This document shows positions 8,648 through 17,555 of a stretch of 61,978 nucleotides of DNA, in pieces (position 1 is the first letter of the stretch; the number at the start of each line of letters is the position of its first letter). The notes below the pieces were generated by a model. It was not told the origin of the DNA and searched no databases. It was given only the letters and a program-made list of their open reading frames with translations. Position numbers and translations under genes: made by a program. Origin of the DNA: Pseudoneobacillus rhizosphaerae (GTDB lineage Bacteria > Bacillota > Bacilli > Bacillales > Cytobacillaceae); NCBI RefSeq assembly GCF_917563885.1, contig NZ_CAKJTG010000019.1, positions 25,219-87,196 on the forward strand. Direction: 5' to 3'.

Positions 8648-9088
8648 ATGATTTTAAAGATTCTATTTCCATTGTTGGCTGTATTGGGTGGTATGGCGGT
8701 CGCGATACAAGGTCAAATTAATGGTGGCTTAGGTAAAAAGGTTGGTGTTATAGAGGGTTCGTTTATCAGTTTTACAGTAGGATCATTAGCATTATTATTT
8801 ATTTTACTATTTTTTGGTACAGGTAATATTTCTGCGATTGGTACAGTTCCGAAATGGCAATTAATAGGTGGTCTGCTCGGGGCTTTTTTCGTCATTGTTC
8901 AGGTTTTAGTCGTTCCAAAGATTGGGGTCTCAACCACTCTAATTGCGGTCATTGTTGGGCAGATTATCCTTGGAGCAGTGATTGATCATTTTGGCTTATT
9001 TGGAGGAAATCGTCTTCCCATTGACAAACAAAAAATGATTGCCATCGTGTTGCTGTTATTTTCTATAATTTTATATATAAAAAAATAG
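8648..9088 (+). CDS. DMT-type transporter of the YdcZ (DUF606) family
   Basis: A 146-aa protein with five predicted membrane helices, half the size of a full drug/metabolite transporter and typical of the YdcZ/DUF606 family, whose members probably act as dimers. The family opening GGMAVAIQGQINGGLGKKVG is present, as is VGQIILGAVIDHFGLFGG in the last third. The ATG at 8648 has AAGGAG 8-9 nt upstream, which I prefer to the in-frame ATG at 8570 that lacks a ribosome site. The substrate is unknown. Confidence 0.8.
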   Translation: MILKILFPLLAVLGGMAVAIQGQINGGLGKKVGVIEGSFISFTVGSLALLFILLFFGTGNISAIGTVPKWQLIGGLLGAFFVIVQVLVVPKIGVSTTLIAVIVGQIILGAVIDHFGLFGGNRLPIDKQKMIAIVLLLFSIILYIKK

Positions 9089-9104
9089 TTTTGAAACAAT
9101 ATGT

Positions 9105-9138
9105 GAACAGTCCTAGCTATAGGCTGTTCTTCTTTTTA
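9105..9138 (+). terminator. Rho-independent terminator
   Basis: GAACAGtCCTA / TAGGcTGTTC with a 4-nt loop, followed by a TTCTTTTT tract. Confidence 0.8.
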
Positions 9139-9256
9139 TCACATATGGTTGATATAGAATAGTAGTTGGTTTGAATATAAGTTAATCATTTTTAACAAAT
9201 TTTACTAGATTACTGCACCTTATCGATTATAATTAAGATTAATAGAAATTATTTAA

Positions 9257-10330
9257 GTGGATGTGGACGAAATGAAGAATTTTTTAAGAACTGCTTACCA
9301 GTCCGACCATGCACTTGAAGTCATTTTTTCTTCATTGCGCTGGTTTTTTTTAGTCATATCAATTAGTGTTTTCACGATTCAATATGTTGAAAATCCAAAT
9401 CAGTTAAAACTAAACCTATTCCTATCATTAGTTATCTTTGGATTTTTATATATGGGCATTTCTGATTATTACCTACATAAGTCACCTGAAGGGTCAAAGA
9501 TGTATACTATCATGACTAAAGGTGGACCAGGGTTTGACCTTATTGCCTTTTCTGCACTTGTCCCTTTAACTGGTGGAGTCGAAAGTCCGTTGCTACCACT
9601 GGCTTATTTAATCATTTTACATGTAGCTGTTTATTGGAGATTTATTGGTGGGATCATCACAGCCATTTTATTTATTTTGATCTACTCGATTATTTTTTTC
9701 ATTCAAGTTTCAGATGTCTACTCTTTATATAGTTTTATGATTTATTGTAGTCAAGTTTTCTTTTTGATTCTGATTGGTGGTTTAGGGGGCATTATTGTTT
9801 CAAGAGAAAGAAACCATCATTCAGAAAAAAACTTACTAGCGGAAGCTGCAAGTCGTGATTATCTGACGAATTTACTTAATCACCGCTCATTCCAGGAATA
9901 TTTACGAAAAGATTTAGAAAACGGTATAGATTTTTACCTTGTCCTGACTGATATTGATAAGTTTAAATCCATTAATGATCAATATGGACATGTAATCGGA
10001 GATAAAGTATTACGTCAGATTGGGGCTATTATTTCTTCGATTATTCCAGAAAAACAGGGGGAAGTTTTCCGATATGGGGGGGAAGAGTTTGCTCTCATTC
10101 TTTACACGAATGAACACTATGAGGTGAACAAGCTTTTAGTTGAAATCAAACAATCGGTTTCCAATCATATCTTTTACAGTGAAGGTAAACCCTTTTCTGT
10201 CACAATGAGCTTTGGAAGTTGTAAACAAAACGGTGAAGAGCCAAATATATTAGTGGGTAAAGTTGATAAACTACTTTATCAGGCGAAGGACAAAGGAAGA
10301 AACCAAATTGTCTATTCGAATGTGGGGTAG
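9257..10330 (+). CDS. Membrane-bound diguanylate cyclase (GGDEF)
   Basis: A 357-aa protein that makes c-di-GMP from two GTP. Residues ~25-190 contain about six membrane helices of a 5TM/MASE-like sensor. Residues ~200-355 are a GGDEF domain with SRDYLTNLLNHRSF, LTDIDKFKSINDQYGH and the active-site signature RYGGEEF. The inhibitory I-site RxxD is absent (EKQG at that position), so product feedback may be missing. The start is either GTG at 9257 or ATG at 9272; neither has a strong ribosome site. The input signal is unknown. Confidence 0.85.
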   Translation: MDVDEMKNFLRTAYQSDHALEVIFSSLRWFFLVISISVFTIQYVENPNQLKLNLFLSLVIFGFLYMGISDYYLHKSPEGSKMYTIMTKGGPGFDLIAFSALVPLTGGVESPLLPLAYLIILHVAVYWRFIGGIITAILFILIYSIIFFIQVSDVYSLYSFMIYCSQVFFLILIGGLGGIIVSRERNHHSEKNLLAEAASRDYLTNLLNHRSFQEYLRKDLENGIDFYLVLTDIDKFKSINDQYGHVIGDKVLRQIGAIISSIIPEKQGEVFRYGGEEFALILYTNEHYEVNKLLVEIKQSVSNHIFYSEGKPFSVTMSFGSCKQNGEEPNILVGKVDKLLYQAKDKGRNQIVYSNVG

Positions 10331-10384
10331 AACAAGAAAAAGGAAACCATCCATCCAATGATTGGTTTTATAAAGGAGTTTTAT

Positions 10385-10894
10385 ATGAAACGAATAATTG
10401 TTGTAGCTTTGATTGGGATTATTCTTTTGCTATCTGTCTTTACATTAGACCAAACCTTCCCTCGTTCCTATCATCATTTGATTACTAGTAACACAAATTT
10501 AGGCCATGAGAAGGTTGATGGCTTATCTGTAAATGATGACTTTTACAGCAATAAATTATCAGAAAAATATGGGGATAAAACAAAACAAAGTCGTGATGTC
10601 AAAAACTACGATTATTTTAAGCTAAGTAATGGAATTGAGGTAGCAGTAAATAACAAAGGCAAAATTACAAGGTTTGTTGTAACTGACAGCGATTTTAAAA
10701 CTGCTAAAGGAATAAAAATGTACGATGGTAAAAAGGCTATTGAACAAGCATACGGAAAAAATAACTATTTTCGAACAGAGCAAGGTGCAGATATTATCGG
10801 TTATGTCGATAAAAAAAGAAACCTATCCTTAGAATTTTGGCTATTTGATAACAAAGTGAATTTTTTTAGACTTGATAACAATTCTATGAAATAA
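10385..10894 (+). CDS. Exported or membrane-anchored protein of unknown function
   Basis: A 169-aa protein with an N-terminal hydrophobic segment (residues 4-22, IIVVALIGIILLLSVFTL) that acts as a signal anchor or signal peptide without a lipobox. The rest is hydrophilic, with beta-rich stretches such as FKLSNGIEVAVNNKGKITRFVVTD. I do not recognise a family. The ATG at 10385 has AAGGAG 7 nt upstream; an in-frame ATG at 10358 has none. It may be co-transcribed with the cyclase gene 54 bp upstream. Confidence 0.7.
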   Translation: MKRIIVVALIGIILLLSVFTLDQTFPRSYHHLITSNTNLGHEKVDGLSVNDDFYSNKLSEKYGDKTKQSRDVKNYDYFKLSNGIEVAVNNKGKITRFVVTDSDFKTAKGIKMYDGKKAIEQAYGKNNYFRTEQGADIIGYVDKKRNLSLEFWLFDNKVNFFRLDNNSMK

Positions 10895-11132
10895 AGTTAA
10901 GCAAAGTTGATTAGCTTTTATTTTTGATAATTTGGTTGTTGAATGTTCGGTTAGTTAGAATGCTTTGTTTACTTAATCACTTTTTCCTGTTGTAATTCAA
11001 TTATTAAACCTCTTCTGCGTAGGTTGCGTTTATATACAGTAAATTGATCCGATGCAACGAGTAACCAATTGATTAATCAGTTGATGAAAATGATTTCTGT
11101 GGATTTTTTTAAAAATGGAAAAAAAATCCTGA

Positions 11133-11178
11133 AAATGAACCATCTGTCATTTATTGTTAATGACAGATGGTTCATTTA
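11133..11178. terminator. Long perfect inverted repeat, probable bidirectional terminator
   Basis: An 18-bp perfect inverted repeat (AATGAACCATCTGTCATT and its complement) with a 7-nt loop, followed by TTATTTTTT. It lies ~240 bp beyond the end of the previous gene inside a 490-bp gap otherwise empty of recognisable features. Confidence 0.7.
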
Positions 11179-11367
11179 TTTTTTCAAGAAGTGTGTGCTA
11201 GGTTGCATAGCTTACTAGATGTATTAGTGACATTCGTTATCCTGTTCGTTGCGCTTCTTACGTAATAAAAGTGATTATCCACAATAGAATGACAGTCGAT
11301 TTAGCAAAAAAGAGCTAGATTCGCGTGGTCTGACACCCATGATCTCAAGCTAATACACGGTGATATT

Positions 11368-11407
11368 TGACAATGATTGTAAAATATTCTATTGTTGATA
11401 TATCAAC
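11368..11407 (+). promoter_or_regulatory. Promoter and palindromic operator of the MarR-reductase operon
   Basis: A sigma-A type promoter, TTGACA (11368-11373) - 16 bp - TATTGT (11390-11395), overlaps the 14-bp perfect palindrome GTTGATATATCAAC (11394-11407). The position over the -10 region and start site fits autorepression by the MarR protein encoded immediately downstream. Confidence 0.7.
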
Positions 11408-11445
11408 GTTGTGTAATCAACGAGTGTGAGGAAGGTGAAAACCTT

Positions 11446-11877
11446 TTGAATTTAGAAGAGAATATTGGAATTTTGGTTCGTAATGCACATTTAAACATTT
11501 CAAATTATGTAAAGAAACAGTTAGAACCTTTTCATCTTGCTCCAGAACAAAATTTAATCATGTTGATGCTTTGGAAGAAAGATGGAATTTCACCAAACGA
11601 ATTTTCTTTTAAACTGAATAAAGATAAAGCCAACATTGCACGAATGATTGCCAGTTTGGAAAAGAAAGGATACATCACAAAGGAAGATGACCCTTCAGAC
11701 AAACGAACCTTTAAAGTTCACTTAACTGAAGAGGGCAAACACCTTGAGAGTTTGGTATTACCTGTTCTTAGAAAAACCCATCAAACTGTTATAAATGGAA
11801 TATCTGAGGAACAATTAGTTGAGTTACAAAATTTGATTTCAAAAATGATTAACAATTCTTTAGGAGGTAATGAGTAG
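11446..11877 (+). CDS. MarR-family transcriptional regulator
   Basis: A 143-aa winged-helix regulator. The DNA-binding core is ISPNEFSFKLNKDKANIARMIASLEKKGYITKEDDPSDKRTFKVHLT (~45-95), where DxxDKRTFKVHLT is the wing, typical of MarR. The start is TTG at 11446 with GAAGGTG upstream; an earlier in-frame TTG at 11392 would place the N-terminus inside the promoter. It is coupled to the reductase gene (1-nt overlap of stop and start). It probably represses the operon through the palindrome at 11394-11407 and is relieved by a small ligand or oxidant. Confidence 0.85.
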   Translation: MNLEENIGILVRNAHLNISNYVKKQLEPFHLAPEQNLIMLMLWKKDGISPNEFSFKLNKDKANIARMIASLEKKGYITKEDDPSDKRTFKVHLTEEGKHLESLVLPVLRKTHQTVINGISEEQLVELQNLISKMINNSLGGNE

Positions 11878-12425
11878 TGAACATCGTTGCAATCGTAGGA
11901 AGTTTAAGAAAAGATTCATATAATATGCAATTAGCTAAAACAATGCAAGAACGATATAAGGGGAAATTAAATATTAAAATTGCCGACATCGGTTCTTTGC
12001 CTCATTTTGACCAAGACGAAGAAAACAACCCACCGCAACCTGTAAAGGAGTTTAAAGATGCGATTGCAAATGCTGATGGGGTTATGATTATTACGCCAGA
12101 ATATAATTGGTCTGTACCTGGTGTTTTAAAGAACGCTTTAGATTGGGCTTCTAGGGTGGACAAAGTATTCATCGGTAAACCAGTAATGACACTTGGCGCA
12201 ACCATGGGAATGCTGGGAACCGTTCGTGCTCAAATGCATTTACGAGAAATATTAGTATCCCCGGGTATTCAGGCTAAGATACTTCCACCAGGAGGAAATG
12301 AGGTCCTAATTGGTTTTGCAAATCAAAAATTCGATGAACAAACACATCAATTAGTCGAGGAAGGAACGCTTAATTTCTTGGATAGTAAAGTAGAAGCGTT
12401 TGTTGATTTTGTAAAGTTAGTATAG
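11877..12425 (+). CDS. NADPH-dependent FMN reductase (azoreductase/quinone reductase-like)
   Basis: A 182-aa flavodoxin-like reductase of the NADPH-dependent FMN reductase family. The FMN phosphate loop is GSLRKDSYNMQLA (residues 8-20), and TPEYNWSVPGVLKNALDW (~78-95) binds the isoalloxazine ring. It probably reduces quinones, azo compounds or flavin with NADPH. The GTG start overlaps the MarR stop codon by one base. The MarR-reductase pair resembles Bacillus quinone- or electrophile-sensing operons, but the inducer is inferred only. Confidence 0.85.
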   Translation: MNIVAIVGSLRKDSYNMQLAKTMQERYKGKLNIKIADIGSLPHFDQDEENNPPQPVKEFKDAIANADGVMIITPEYNWSVPGVLKNALDWASRVDKVFIGKPVMTLGATMGMLGTVRAQMHLREILVSPGIQAKILPPGGNEVLIGFANQKFDEQTHQLVEEGTLNFLDSKVEAFVDFVKLV

Positions 12426-12488
12426 ATAAACAAGGGGCCGATACTTTAAACTATTAATAGCTTAAACATAAATTGAAATAAAAAAATC

Positions 12489-12545
12489 ATAGAGCCGAAA
12501 AATATACAATATTTCATGCATTTTTGTATATTTAGGCTCTATTTG
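12489..12545 (+). terminator. Rho-independent terminator
   Basis: ATAGAGCC.AAAATATACA / TGTATATTT.GGCTCTAT stem followed by a T-rich tract. Confidence 0.75.
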
Positions 12546-12666
12546 TATTTCAAAAAATATTCTATCATAAACAGCATTTCTTGATATGTTAAGTCTTAAG
12601 CATAGTGGTAATTTACAGTAATATCATATCGAAAGAAATACAATTGCAAACAATTTGTTAAATAAA

Positions 12667-12710
12667 CGGAAGAATGCAAATAATCTATGCATAGCTACTT
12701 CCTTCTTCCG
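12667..12710 (-). terminator. Probable terminator of the GntR gene
   Basis: Read on the minus strand: CGGAAGAA ... TTCTTCCG followed by TTTATT, just beyond the GntR stop codon. Confidence 0.55.
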
Positions 12711-12735
12711 CCCAACCTTAATAATTATCAACTAA

Positions 12736-13386
12736 TTAGGATTCTAAAAGTGTTCGTCTACCATTTTGTAAATGTTCTTCTATTTTCTGTACAACTTCCT
12801 CAGCATTACCTTTTTCTAGCTCTTCTAAAATCGATAAATGTTCCTCATAGGTTTGCCTTAATCGAATCTCTTTTTTCTTTAAGACTTCATTTCCATAAAA
12901 TTTTAATTTGTCTCTTATACTTTTAAACATTTCTAGCATCTGCTCATTTTCAATGAACTCCATTAATTTGAGGTGGAACATCATATCATATTCAAGTGAC
13001 AAATTGGTATCTTCACTTTTTACATACTCGTATTGCTTTATTAAGATGTCGTGCAGTTCTACAAGTTGCTGTTTTTTTATATTTTTTGAAAGTTTACGTA
13101 ATGCAAATGATTCAAGCGCCATTCTTATCTCATACACTTCATTGATTTGTTTTACAGAGATATCACATATATAGATACCCTGCTTTGGGTGAATACGTAA
13201 AATCCCATCAAGTTCTAAACGTTGAAGGGCGGATCGGATAGGAGTACGGCTCATTTCCAACTGCTCACTAAGAAAACCTTCAGAAAGAAATTCTCCTGGT
13301 ACCAAATCTCCATTCACAATGAGTTTTTTGATTTTTTCATAAGCTTGATCTTTTAGAAATGTTTTGTTTGGTTTTTTTAAGTTCAT
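12736..13386 (-). CDS. GntR-family regulator, FadR subfamily (FCD domain)
   Basis: A 216-aa repressor-type protein. The winged helix at ~15-75 includes FLSEGFLSEQLEMSRTPIRSALQRLELDGILRIHPKQGIYI, the GntR signature. Residues ~85-210 form an all-helical FCD effector domain (EIRMALESFALRKL, a metal- or ligand-binding type with conserved Asp and His in YDMMFHLKLME). It is divergent from the aminotransferase-peptidase-permease operon and almost certainly controls it: a FadR-type operator (GTTGTATAC-N5-GTATACAAC) lies over the operon promoter. Confidence 0.85.
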   Translation of the reverse strand: MNLKKPNKTFLKDQAYEKIKKLIVNGDLVPGEFLSEGFLSEQLEMSRTPIRSALQRLELDGILRIHPKQGIYICDISVKQINEVYEIRMALESFALRKLSKNIKKQQLVELHDILIKQYEYVKSEDTNLSLEYDMMFHLKLMEFIENEQMLEMFKSIRDKLKFYGNEVLKKKEIRLRQTYEEHLSILEELEKGNAEEVVQKIEEHLQNGRRTLLES

Positions 13387-13523
13387 TTTATCTATCCCTT
13401 TAATGTAATTAATGCCATACGATATTATTAATAAATTAATATTAACTATAAATTATACCATTCTTCATGTAAGTATATTTTATTATATCGGACACTCAGA
13501 TAATAATAAATATTCAGAATCTA

Positions 13524-13566
13524 TTGACAACTCATATTTTTCTGTTGTATACATGTAGTATACAAC
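13524..13566 (+). promoter_or_regulatory. Promoter with overlapping GntR operator
   Basis: TTGACA (13524-13529) - 18 bp - TATACA (13548-13553). The perfect inverted repeat GTTGTATAC-N5-GTATACAAC (13544-13566) covers the -10 element. The half-site spacing fits FadR-subfamily GntR sites, so the divergently encoded regulator likely represses here by blocking RNA polymerase. Confidence 0.75.
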
Positions 13567-13628
13567 ATGAATGTGTCTTAACATACGAATTAGGTAACGG
13601 TCTGATATTAAAAGAAGGGAGGAACGCC

Positions 13629-13721
13629 ATGAAATTCGTAAATTCAACCATTTCAAGACCTAATCGTGAAGAGAGTACTCAATCGATTAACCTATCTGAC
13701 CTAGTGAATGTATTTTCTTAA
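13629..13721 (+). CDS. 30-aa peptide at the head of the GntR-controlled operon
   Basis: A 30-codon ORF with a very good ribosome site (GGGAGG, 13618-13623), ending 43 bp before the aminotransferase start. It is hydrophilic with no signal sequence, Cys or obvious stalling motif (NSTISRPNREESTQSINLSD in the middle). I know of no family. It could be a leader peptide that couples or tunes translation of the operon, or a small functional protein. A larger in-frame extension upstream would begin inside the promoter and is unlikely. Confidence 0.55.
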   Translation: MKFVNSTISRPNREESTQSINLSDLVNVFS

Positions 13722-13764
13722 ATTTTTTTAATTCATTTACAGAAAAATTAAAGGGGATGAGCAA

Positions 13765-14931
13765 ATGGAAAATCTGATAAATAGATATGTCTCTATTATT
13801 CAGGTTCCTGGCATAAGAAAATTTTCCAATATGGTTGTCGATTATCCTAATGCAATCAATCTAACTCTTGGCCAACCTGATTTTCCGACACCTAATCATA
13901 TTAAAGAAGCAGCAATCTTAGCTATAAGGAGAGACCAAACATCTTATACGCATAATGCTGGGTTATTAAAACTTAGAGAAGTTGCTGCTGATTATGTATT
14001 TCAAAAATATAAGCTCTCATACAATCCTGTGGATGAAATTATCGTAACTAACGGTGCGACTGAAGCAATTGATATTGCCTTTCGGAGCATTCTACAAGAG
14101 GGGAGCGAAGTAATTCTCCCAGCGCCTATTTATCCTGGGTATGAACCGCTAATCACTTTATGTGGAGCTATTCCAGTTTACGTTGACACATCACAAAATT
14201 CTTTCCAACTAACTGCGGAGATGATCATGAGTAAACTCTCGGATAGAACACGATGCATCGTCCTTTGCTCACCTTCCAATCCTACAGGGAGTATGTTAAG
14301 CAAAGAAGAGATTATTAAGATTGCTGATGTAGTAAGAGATAAGAAGATCTTTATTGTTTCGGATGAAATCTATAGTGAATTGACTTATGATAATCAGCAC
14401 TTCTCTATTGCTTCTGTTCCAGGCATGCGGGAGAAAACCATTGTTGTAAATGGACTTGCGAAATCACATGCCATGACGGGATGGAGAATTGGTTTTACTT
14501 TCGCTCCTTCCTATCTATCTAGTGAAATGCTAAAAGTTCATCTTTACAATTCAGTTTGTGCAAGTACAGTGAGCCAGCATGCAGCCATAGAAGCTCTAAC
14601 CAATGGAATGGACGATCCAGTTGAAATGGTTGTCGAATATAGAAAAAGAAGAGATTACGTCTGTGAGCGACTTATTAGCATGGGGTTAGAAATAGATAAG
14701 CCAGATGGGGCCTTTTATGTATTCCCCTCGATTAAACATACAAAAATGACTTCATTTGACTTTTCACTAAGGTTGCTCAAAGAGGCAGGTGTGGCCGTTG
14801 TCCCCGGGGATTCGTTTTCAGGTGGGGGAGAAGGTTACATAAGAATGTCATTTGCAGCTTCAATTGAAATGCTCGAAGAAGGATTAAACCGAATGGAACG
14901 ATTTATCCATTCTAATTTAGTAAGCCAATAA
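13765..14931 (+). CDS. PatA-like class I/II aminotransferase
   Basis: A 388-aa PLP-dependent aminotransferase very similar in layout to Bacillus PatA (N-acetyl-LL-diaminopimelate aminotransferase). Landmarks are GIRKFSNMVVDYPNAINLTLGQPDFPTP, TNGATEAIDIAFRSIL, PIYPGYEPLI, SPSNPTG, SDEIYSELTYD and the PLP-lysine motif KSHAMTGWRIGF. Its position between a regulator-controlled leader and a RocB-like peptidase suggests a catabolic paralogue that deaminates an amino acid rather than the lysine-pathway enzyme; this is inference. ATG start with AAGGGGATGAG upstream. Confidence 0.85.
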   Translation: MENLINRYVSIIQVPGIRKFSNMVVDYPNAINLTLGQPDFPTPNHIKEAAILAIRRDQTSYTHNAGLLKLREVAADYVFQKYKLSYNPVDEIIVTNGATEAIDIAFRSILQEGSEVILPAPIYPGYEPLITLCGAIPVYVDTSQNSFQLTAEMIMSKLSDRTRCIVLCSPSNPTGSMLSKEEIIKIADVVRDKKIFIVSDEIYSELTYDNQHFSIASVPGMREKTIVVNGLAKSHAMTGWRIGFTFAPSYLSSEMLKVHLYNSVCASTVSQHAAIEALTNGMDDPVEMVVEYRKRRDYVCERLISMGLEIDKPDGAFYVFPSIKHTKMTSFDFSLRLLKEAGVAVVPGDSFSGGGEGYIRMSFAASIEMLEEGLNRMERFIHSNLVSQ

Positions 14932-14971
14932 ATTCACACCAGTAAAAAGGGAAATAACAAGGGGGAATTTT

Positions 14972-16645
14972 ATGTACAATAAAATTTACAAAATGGCAAC
15001 TTCTGAAAAAGTGGAAGCGTTTACTCGAGCTCTTGTTAGTATTAAAAGTATTAATGGAACCATTGGTGAGGTGGAAGTGGCGAACTTTATAAAAGAAACA
15101 CTTTTAAGTTTTCCATATTTTCAACAAAACCCATGCCAAATATGGGAACAGCTTATTCCGAATGATCCACTAGGACGGAAGAATATATTTGCTATAGTCA
15201 AAGGGAAGTCTGAGAAGAAAGAAACTATTATTTTCCATTCCCATTTGGATACAGTAGGAATTGAAGATTTTAGTAGTATTAAAAAAGATGCGTTGACTCC
15301 AGATGCACTAGAGGATTTTTTCAAAAGGTATGAATTTGACAAAGATGTACAAAAAGATGCCCAGTCGGGAGAATGGCTATTTGGAAGAGGAGCCCTTGAT
15401 ATGAAAAGCGGGATTGCCGTTCATCTTGCTAATGTTCTCCATTTCTCTGAATATCCAGAAGAATTAGCAGGTAATATTTTGTTAATGGTAAATCCTGATG
15501 AAGAGAGTCAGCATAAAGGAATTATATCTGCTATAACTGAGTTGAATCGATTGAATGAGGAAGATGGGTTGTCTTTTATTGCAGCCATTAATGATGACTT
15601 TATTACCCCTTTATATGATAATGACCCCCACCGCTATATCTACACGGGGACAGCTGGAAAGCTACTGCCATGTTTCTATATTTATGGCCGAGAAGCCCAT
15701 GTTGGTGATACGTTAACAGGTATTGATCCGAACTTTATCGCCAGTGAAATAACGAGGCGTGTCCATAATAACCTAGAACTGGCCGAAAATATTGAGGGTG
15801 AGTTGGTTCTTCCACCTACTTGTTTGTATCAGCGAGACACAAAAGAGTTTTACAATGTACAAACGGCAACAAGTAGTTACCTATATTTTAATTACTTTAT
15901 TTATAAAGCAACTACGAAAGAAATCATGGAAAAGCTTTTGGGTGTGACAGTGGATGCCTGCAAGGAAACGGAACAAGTTCTTAAAAAGCACTATCTCGAC
16001 TTTCTAGAGCGAATAGGTTTACCTCCAAAAACATTATCTTGGAACATTGAAATAACGAGCTTATCTGATTATATCAATGAGTTAGAAAGTATCGGTATTC
16101 CTACTTCTGAAGTTACAAGGAAGGTGCTCGATGAGAATAAGAATATGGAGCCAAGAATGCTTTGTTTCAAGTTGGTAGAAGCATTGCAAGAACTTGATTC
16201 GAATAAAAAACCGATGGTGATTATCTTCTTTGCACCACCTTATCTTCCACATAACTATTTAAATCCTGAGATCGAAAGGGATGCGAAATTGGAAGAAGTG
16301 CTAAAAGAAATTTTGAATGAAATGGCAGAAGAGACAAACGAGAAATTCTTATTAAAAAAATTCTTCCCTTATTTGGCAGATGGTAGTTTTTTATCCTTGC
16401 ATGAAACCGATGAGGAGATTCTTTCATTAGTAAATAATTTCCCAGAATGGGATTCTATCTATCCATTGCCTATTAATGAAATTAGAAATCTTAATATTCC
16501 GTCTATTAATATAGGAGTCTATGGAAAAGACGGACATAAGTGGACCGAACGGGTATATAAACCTTATACGTTTAACGTCTTACCTAGACTTATTCAAAAA
16601 GTAACCCTTCAGCTGTTAAAAAATAGTGATAAAGTATTAGTGTAA
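14972..16645 (+). CDS. rocB: M20-family peptidase, RocB-like
   Basis: A 557-aa zinc hydrolase matching Bacillus RocB in length and motif order. Metal- and active-site regions are HSHLDTV (~90), GRGALDMKSG (~138) and VNPDEESQHKG (~178). The long C-terminal half (IIFFAPPYLPH, FFPYLADGSFL, KDGHKWTERVYKPY) is specific to RocB-like proteins. RocB belongs to arginine utilisation, probably as an N-acyl or peptide-type amidohydrolase with an untested exact reaction. Here it is second in a GntR-controlled operon 40 bp after the aminotransferase. Confidence 0.8.
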   Translation: MYNKIYKMATSEKVEAFTRALVSIKSINGTIGEVEVANFIKETLLSFPYFQQNPCQIWEQLIPNDPLGRKNIFAIVKGKSEKKETIIFHSHLDTVGIEDFSSIKKDALTPDALEDFFKRYEFDKDVQKDAQSGEWLFGRGALDMKSGIAVHLANVLHFSEYPEELAGNILLMVNPDEESQHKGIISAITELNRLNEEDGLSFIAAINDDFITPLYDNDPHRYIYTGTAGKLLPCFYIYGREAHVGDTLTGIDPNFIASEITRRVHNNLELAENIEGELVLPPTCLYQRDTKEFYNVQTATSSYLYFNYFIYKATTKEIMEKLLGVTVDACKETEQVLKKHYLDFLERIGLPPKTLSWNIEITSLSDYINELESIGIPTSEVTRKVLDENKNMEPRMLCFKLVEALQELDSNKKPMVIIFFAPPYLPHNYLNPEIERDAKLEEVLKEILNEMAEETNEKFLLKKFFPYLADGSFLSLHETDEEILSLVNNFPEWDSIYPLPINEIRNLNIPSINIGVYGKDGHKWTERVYKPYTFNVLPRLIQKVTLQLLKNSDKVLV

Positions 16646-16820
16646 AATACTCGATTATTATCTATTATTTTATTAAAAACTAATTAGACAATTTTTTTCC
16701 TTAAATAGAAATGGCATAAGCAGGTATATAATTTTCCGAATAATCCCTATTTTTAAACTTGTTCATTATTATTAATAATCTAAAAATTACGAAACTAGTA
16801 TTAGATACAAGGAGGGAATA

Positions 16821-17483
16821 ATGGAGCTTAAATATGGTGATAAATTAATTGTTTATGAACCCAAAAACCTGATTGTTATGGGATTTACCCCTAGAGATGA
16901 GAAGGTAATAAATGAACTATTTGTAGCATTAAGAAAAATCGGCGGTGTTATTCCGGATAAAACACCAATGACATATCCTTTAGCAGTTGAACTTTTGACA
17001 ACTAAAGAGGAAATATTTGTAGTAGGAAATGATACGAACGGCGAAGTAGAATATTTAATTATTTCTTTAAATGGAGATATTTATATTGGGGTTGGCAGCG
17101 ATCATGCTGATAAAAATATAGAGTCTTTAAATATTCATAAATCGAAACAGTTGTGTGCTAAACATATGTGTAATGAGGTATGGAAATGGAGTGAAGTGAA
17201 AGATCATTGGGATAAAGTAGTTTTGGAATCAAGATACATTGTTAACGGAGTAGAAGAACTTTACCAAAAAAATATTGCAGAAGTCATGATTCGCCCTGAG
17301 AATATTATTCAATCAGTAGAGGACTTTTATCATAAAAAAATATCAGATTTTGACTGTGTTATTTTTTCTGGTAGTATACCAACTCTAGACGGGTTCAGGT
17401 ATGGAGAACATTTTAAATACTCCTTATTTGATCCAGTTAAAAACAGGAAAATCAGTTCAGAGTATTCCATTAAAATATTATAA
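16821..17483 (+). CDS. DUF2848 family protein
   Basis: A 220-aa protein of the DUF2848 family, related in fold to fumarylacetoacetase-type enzymes. Family stretches are IYIGVGSDHADKNIESLNIHKSKQLC, the repeated His/Asp pattern HMCNEVWKWSEVKDHWDKV, and FSGSIPTLDGFRYGEHFKYSLFDP near the C-terminus. These genes often sit beside catabolic amidases and transporters, as here. No reaction is established. ATG start with AAGGAGGG upstream; it lies 175 bp after rocB with no obvious terminator between. Confidence 0.75.
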   Translation: MELKYGDKLIVYEPKNLIVMGFTPRDEKVINELFVALRKIGGVIPDKTPMTYPLAVELLTTKEEIFVVGNDTNGEVEYLIISLNGDIYIGVGSDHADKNIESLNIHKSKQLCAKHMCNEVWKWSEVKDHWDKVVLESRYIVNGVEELYQKNIAEVMIRPENIIQSVEDFYHKKISDFDCVIFSGSIPTLDGFRYGEHFKYSLFDPVKNRKISSEYSIKIL

Positions 17484-17555
17484 AAAATAATGTTATAGTG
17501 CAAATCAGATCTAAGCCCTCACAAGGTTTTATGGAGTATATACAAGGAAAAGGAA

